From the NCBI GenBank assembly GCA_025936995.1, contig JAICSH010000020.1, forward strand, positions 1-33,881: a DNA stretch of 33,881 nucleotides, given 5' to 3'. The notes under the pieces are model-generated. The model was not told where the DNA came from. It did no database searches and was given only the letters and a program-made list of their open reading frames with translations. A program made the position numbers and the translations under genes. Position 1 is the first letter of the stretch; every line of letters starts with the position of its first letter. The DNA comes from Thermoleophilia bacterium. Its GTDB lineage: Bacteria > Actinomycetota > Thermoleophilia > Gaiellales > Gaiellaceae. This document shows, piece after piece, positions 30,668-33,881 of this stretch.

Positions 30668-30676
30668 GTTGTAGCA
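30668..30676 (-). promoter_or_regulatory. Putative -10 element for sucA, similar to the dnaK upstream element
   Basis: On the reverse strand TGCTACAAC, ten bases before the sucA ATG. Its neighbourhood, read forward as AAGCCTGTTGTAGCAG, closely resembles AAGCCTGTTTATAGCAG upstream of dnaK (232-248). Confidence 0.35.
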
Positions 30677-30688
30677 GCGCTGTCGGGG

Positions 30689-30964
30689 CTACCAGAGCGG
30701 GTTGCTCGTGGCCACTGCGACCGTGAAACCGAAGAAGAGACAGCCGGTGCAGATGAACACGGCCGCGAACGGCAGCCGCCGGCTCTTCTCCGCCATGCCG
30801 GAAGCGACGAGCGCGATCACGAGCGACGGCAGGATCAGACGCAGCGGGTGCCAGGCGATGCCGATGAGGCCGACGAAGATGGCCATCGCGGAGAGATAAC
30901 CGGCCACGGTCTCCGCCGAGCGGCGGCCGGAGCCCTCGTGGATGATCTGGCTGTCGGCGTTCAA
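30689..30964 (-). CDS. Small three-helix membrane protein
   Basis: 91 aa. After a polar N-terminus come three hydrophobic segments: AGYLSAMAIFVGLIGIAWHP, LRLILPSLVIALVASGM and LPFAAVFICTGCLFFGFTVAVA. The loops are short and the C-terminus is tiny (TSNPLW). I recognise no family. The TTG start overlaps the upstream stop as TTGA, and a TAGGAT box lies nine bases ahead of it. Its end is 31 bases before the start codon of sucA on the same strand, so the three genes may be co-transcribed. Confidence 0.65.
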   Translation of the reverse strand: MNADSQIIHEGSGRRSAETVAGYLSAMAIFVGLIGIAWHPLRLILPSLVIALVASGMAEKSRRLPFAAVFICTGCLFFGFTVAVATSNPLW

Positions 30965-31251
30965 CGGCCGGCGATCCTACCGGCGCGCGCGGCTTCGGCA
31001 CGCGCGGTGCGCGCGTAGACCCTTGCCGGGCCTCCGTGCGGCCTCGGCGGCCTGCGTCGCGGGCGCCGGCGGACGTGCTCGTAGCCGGGCGGCGGAAGGT
31101 CGGGCGCCACGCGAACGGCAGCCGGCCCACCGTGTCCTCTCCGCGGCTCCGCCTTGATCGCGTACCAAACCACGTAGCAGAGATACGCGATGGGGATCTT
31201 GAGGATCACCATGAGGAAGACGAGCTCCCACAGCGTGTCCGGCGCCTTCAC
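30961..31251 (-). CDS. Small single-helix membrane protein with basic tail
   Basis: 96 aa. One hydrophobic segment (LWELVFLMVILKIPIAYLCYVVWYAI, about 6-31) is followed by a very basic, proline- and arginine-rich cytoplasmic tail (VRRRPRRRPPRPHGG ...). I recognise no family. GTG start at 31251, eight bases after TAGACT (31265-31260), with no clear ribosome site. The stop overlaps the next gene's TTG start. It sits directly upstream of, and divergent to, the sigma-factor gene, 78 bases from that gene's likely start. Confidence 0.6.
   Translation of the reverse strand: MKAPDTLWELVFLMVILKIPIAYLCYVVWYAIKAEPRRGHGGPAAVRVAPDLPPPGYEHVRRRPRRRPPRPHGGPARVYARTARAEAARAGRIAGR
30974..30979 (-). promoter_or_regulatory. 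-10-like box before the three-helix membrane gene
   Basis: TAGGAT on the reverse strand, nine bases before the TTG at 30964; lies inside the upstream gene and may only support internal initiation. Confidence 0.25.
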
Positions 31252-31259
31252 CAGCTCTG

Positions 31260-31265
31260 AGTCTA
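31260..31265 (-). promoter_or_regulatory. -10 box for the small membrane operon
   Basis: TAGACT on the reverse strand, eight bases before the GTG at 31251. The spacing suggests a leaderless or nearly leaderless mRNA. Confidence 0.4.
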
Positions 31266-31329
31266 CCCACGTTTACGGCGCGAAACTCGGATGCGTTATC
31301 GATCCGACGCGGGCGGCAATAGCAAGACG

Positions 31330-32370
<1,041 letters not shown>

Positions 32371-32386
32371 ACGCGTCCCGAACCGA

Positions 32387-32509
32387 CATGACCCGGTGCC
32401 GGGCACGGCGCCATGTCCGATACGAACAGTGGGCACGCGGGCCCACTTCTCTGGAGCGTGCTCGGCAGGGCCGTGCAAGGCACGTCTCCGTGCCCGGCAC
32501 CGGGGCATG
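32387..32509. repeat. REPIN/MITE-like element: inverted 29-bp ends plus central hairpin
   Basis: The left end (32387-32415) and the reverse complement of the right end (32481-32509) agree at 25 of 29 positions. Both start CATG, and the core is GGTGCCGGGCAC, which is itself nearly palindromic. Between them AGTGGGC (32428-32434) pairs with GCCCACT (32441-32447) around a 6-base loop. The element is about 123 bases, lies between the convergent sigma and HxlR genes, and carries no ORF. It is of a different family from the hairpins at 281/915. Confidence 0.8.
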
Positions 32510-32519
32510 ACCGGAACGG

Positions 32520-32837
32520 TCAGGCCGACGCTGCGAAGGCGCTGAGCGCTTCGACGACGTAGCGGAGCCGGCGGCCCGTCTCCGTCAGCCGATATTCGAC
32601 GCGCGGCGGGCGGGTGTCGAAGACGCGCCGCTCGAGGACGCCCGCCTCCTCGAGGTCGTTGAGGCGCGCGGCGAGCGTGCGCGGCGGGATCCCCTCGAGC
32701 GTCTGCTTGAACTCGTTGAACCGCACGGCGCCCGCCTCCGCCGCAGCCCAGAGGATCGCGAGCGCCCAGCGCCGCCCGAGGAGATCCGCCGCGCGGGCGA
32801 CCTCCTCGGGCAGCGGCCGGCACTGGTTACACCGCAT
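32520..32837 (-). CDS. HxlR-family winged-helix transcriptional regulator
   Basis: 105 aa. HxlR pattern: ARAADLLGRRWALAILWAAAEAGAVRFNEFKQTLEGIPPRTLAARLNDLEEAGVLERRVFDTRPPRVEYRLTETG. The wing VEYRLTETGRRL is typical, and a recognition helix is formed by RTLAARLNDLE. The N-terminus holds two cysteines (CNQC), where many HxlR proteins have a redox-active cysteine, suggesting a possible thiol or metal switch. It starts at the ATG at 32837 inside the last 11 bases of lon, so the two genes are probably one transcript. What it regulates is unknown. Confidence 0.9.
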   Translation of the reverse strand: MRCNQCRPLPEEVARAADLLGRRWALAILWAAAEAGAVRFNEFKQTLEGIPPRTLAARLNDLEEAGVLERRVFDTRPPRVEYRLTETGRRLRYVVEALSAFAASA

Positions 32838-33881
32838 GGAGACTCGTCTTCGCCTTCGGCTCGAGGGCGAGATCGAGCACTTCGCCGAGCGTTATCACCG
32901 GGTGGAACCGCATCTCAGCGCGCACGTCCTCCGGCACGTCGTCGAGGTCGGCGCGGTTCCGCTCGGGGATGACCACGTCGGTGAGCCCGGCGGCGTGTGC
33001 GGCGAGCACCTTCTGCTTCAGCCCGCCGACCGGCAGAACGCGGCCTTGCAGCGTCACCTCCCCGGTCATCCCGACCGTGTGCTTCACCGGCCGGTCGGAC
33101 AAGAGAGACGCGAGCGCCGTCGTCATCGTGATGCCCGCGCTGGGCCCGTCCTTCGGGATCGCCCCCGCCGGGACATGGACGTGGAAGGACTTCTCCCTGA
33201 ACGCGTCCGGATCGATTCCGAGCTCGTCGGCATGCGAGTGGACGTAGGAGAGCGCGATGCGCGCCGACTCCTTCATCACGTCACCGAGCTGCCCGGTGAG
33301 CACGAGCTCGTTGCCGTTGCCGCCATCCATCGACGTCGCCTCGACGAAGAGCACGTCACCGCCGCTGCCGGTCACGGCGAGTCCGGTCGCGACGCCGGGC
33401 ACCGCGGTCCGCTCCGCCGCCTCCTGGAAGAACTTCTGGCGGCCGAGCGCGTCCCGCACGACGTCAACGTCGACCTCGACGGGCGCCTCGACCTGGCCGG
33501 CAGCGATGCGCGTCGCCGTCTTGCGGAGCACGGTGCCGAGCTCGCGCTCGAGCTGGCGAACGCCGGCCTCGCGCGTGTACTCGGAGACGACGAGCTCGAT
33601 AGTGTCGTCTGCAACGGAGACCTCGTCGTCGCGCAATCCGTTCCGCTCGACCTGTCGCGGCCAGAGGTAGCCGCGCGCGATCGCGGTCTTCTCGTCGACC
33701 GTGTAGCCGTCGAAGCGGATGACCTCCATCCGGTCGAGCAGCGGCCCGGGGATCGTGTCCGCGACGTTCGCGGTCGCGATGAAGAAGACTTCCGATAGGT
33801 CGAGCTCGACGTCGAGATAGTGGTCGCGGAACGAATGGTTCTGCGCCGGATCGAGCACCTCGAGCAGCGCGGCGGACGGAT
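32827..33881 (-). CDS. lon: Lon ATP-dependent protease, C-terminal part, cut by window edge
   Basis: C-terminal 350 residues of an AAA+ serine protease that removes misfolded and short-lived proteins. The visible part includes the end of the ATPase domain (PSAALLEVLDPAQNHSFRDHYL, sensor-1 strand VFFIATAN, arginine finger region GPLLDRMEVI). It also has the helical subdomain and the proteolytic domain with S in PKDGPSAGITM and K in GGLKQKVLAAHAAG. The characteristic MTGEVTLQGRVLPVGGLK block is intact. The frame is open to the edge; the rest lies to the right. The stop TAA at 32829-32827 overlaps the beginning of the HxlR gene. Confidence 0.97.
   Translation of the reverse strand, partial: PSAALLEVLDPAQNHSFRDHYLDVELDLSEVFFIATANVADTIPGPLLDRMEVIRFDGYTVDEKTAIARGYLWPRQVERNGLRDDEVSVADDTIELVVSEYTREAGVRQLERELGTVLRKTATRIAAGQVEAPVEVDVDVVRDALGRQKFFQEAAERTAVPGVATGLAVTGSGGDVLFVEATSMDGGNGNELVLTGQLGDVMKESARIALSYVHSHADELGIDPDAFREKSFHVHVPAGAIPKDGPSAGITMTTALASLLSDRPVKHTVGMTGEVTLQGRVLPVGGLKQKVLAAHAAGLTDVVIPERNRADLDDVPEDVRAEMRFHPVITLGEVLDLALEPKAKTSLHAV

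Overview
The window is about 34 kb of GC-rich, gene-dense DNA with roughly 30 protein genes, one tRNA and no intergenic gap over 300 bases. It looks like a chromosome segment of a high-GC Gram-positive bacterium. Inositol-phosphate synthase beside a CDP-alcohol phosphotransferase, a DUF2630 protein, many GTG/TTG starts, and -10 boxes placed 6-8 bases before start codons all suggest Actinobacteria. Thermoleophilia (Gaiellales or Solirubrobacterales) is my best guess. That placement rests on gene style and has not been tested with a tree.

Left part (1-4695): the start of dnaK (reverse strand, cut by the edge), a REP-associated tyrosine transposase (RAYT) gene bracketed by two inverted copies of a small hairpin, and a two-gene membrane operon (YczE-like, then an EamA/DMT transporter whose start is problematic). 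Diverging from it are pepT (peptidase T) and moaA (molybdopterin synthesis). 4755-8549 is an inositol-phospholipid block: a PAP2-type membrane phosphatase/transferase, a CDP-alcohol phosphotransferase, myo-inositol-1-phosphate synthase, a small membrane protein and a GNAT enzyme. The genes overlap or nearly touch, and a three-way alternative hairpin lies over one ribosome binding site. 8571-10298 is a fusion of a GT4 glycosyltransferase with a PHP phosphoesterase.

Middle part (10295-18181): a GNAT gene, a divergent uracil-DNA-glycosylase-like protein without iron-sulfur cysteines, and a membrane protein carrying the three presenilin/SPP signatures. Then come an RlmD-type rRNA methyltransferase, YjbQ, an M3-like metallopeptidase, a rhomboid protease, a DUF2630 protein, tRNA-Ala(TGC) with a terminator, another GNAT, a frameshifted GNAT, and a coiled-coil protein. 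Two intramembrane proteases and a soluble oligopeptidase therefore lie within about 5 kb.

Right part (18263-33881): a heterodimeric ABC exporter whose degenerate ATP site is in the first subunit, and two c-di-GMP signalling proteins (GAF/GGDEF/GAF/HD-GYP and HAMP/GGDEF) flanking a small acidic protein. A proline-rich secreted ORF follows, with a 62-codon gene nested in another frame. Then come sucA (2-oxoglutarate dehydrogenase E1), two overlapping tiny membrane genes, a primary-type sigma factor, a REPIN-like inverted-repeat element, an HxlR regulator, and the C-terminal part of lon (cut by the edge).

Most genes are housekeeping or signalling genes. The observations I rate highest are the presenilin-like protease, the GT4-PHP fusion, two unrelated REP-type repeat systems (one still next to its transposase), the alternative hairpins in the inositol-lipid operon, and a repeated architecture of leaderless and bidirectional promoters.
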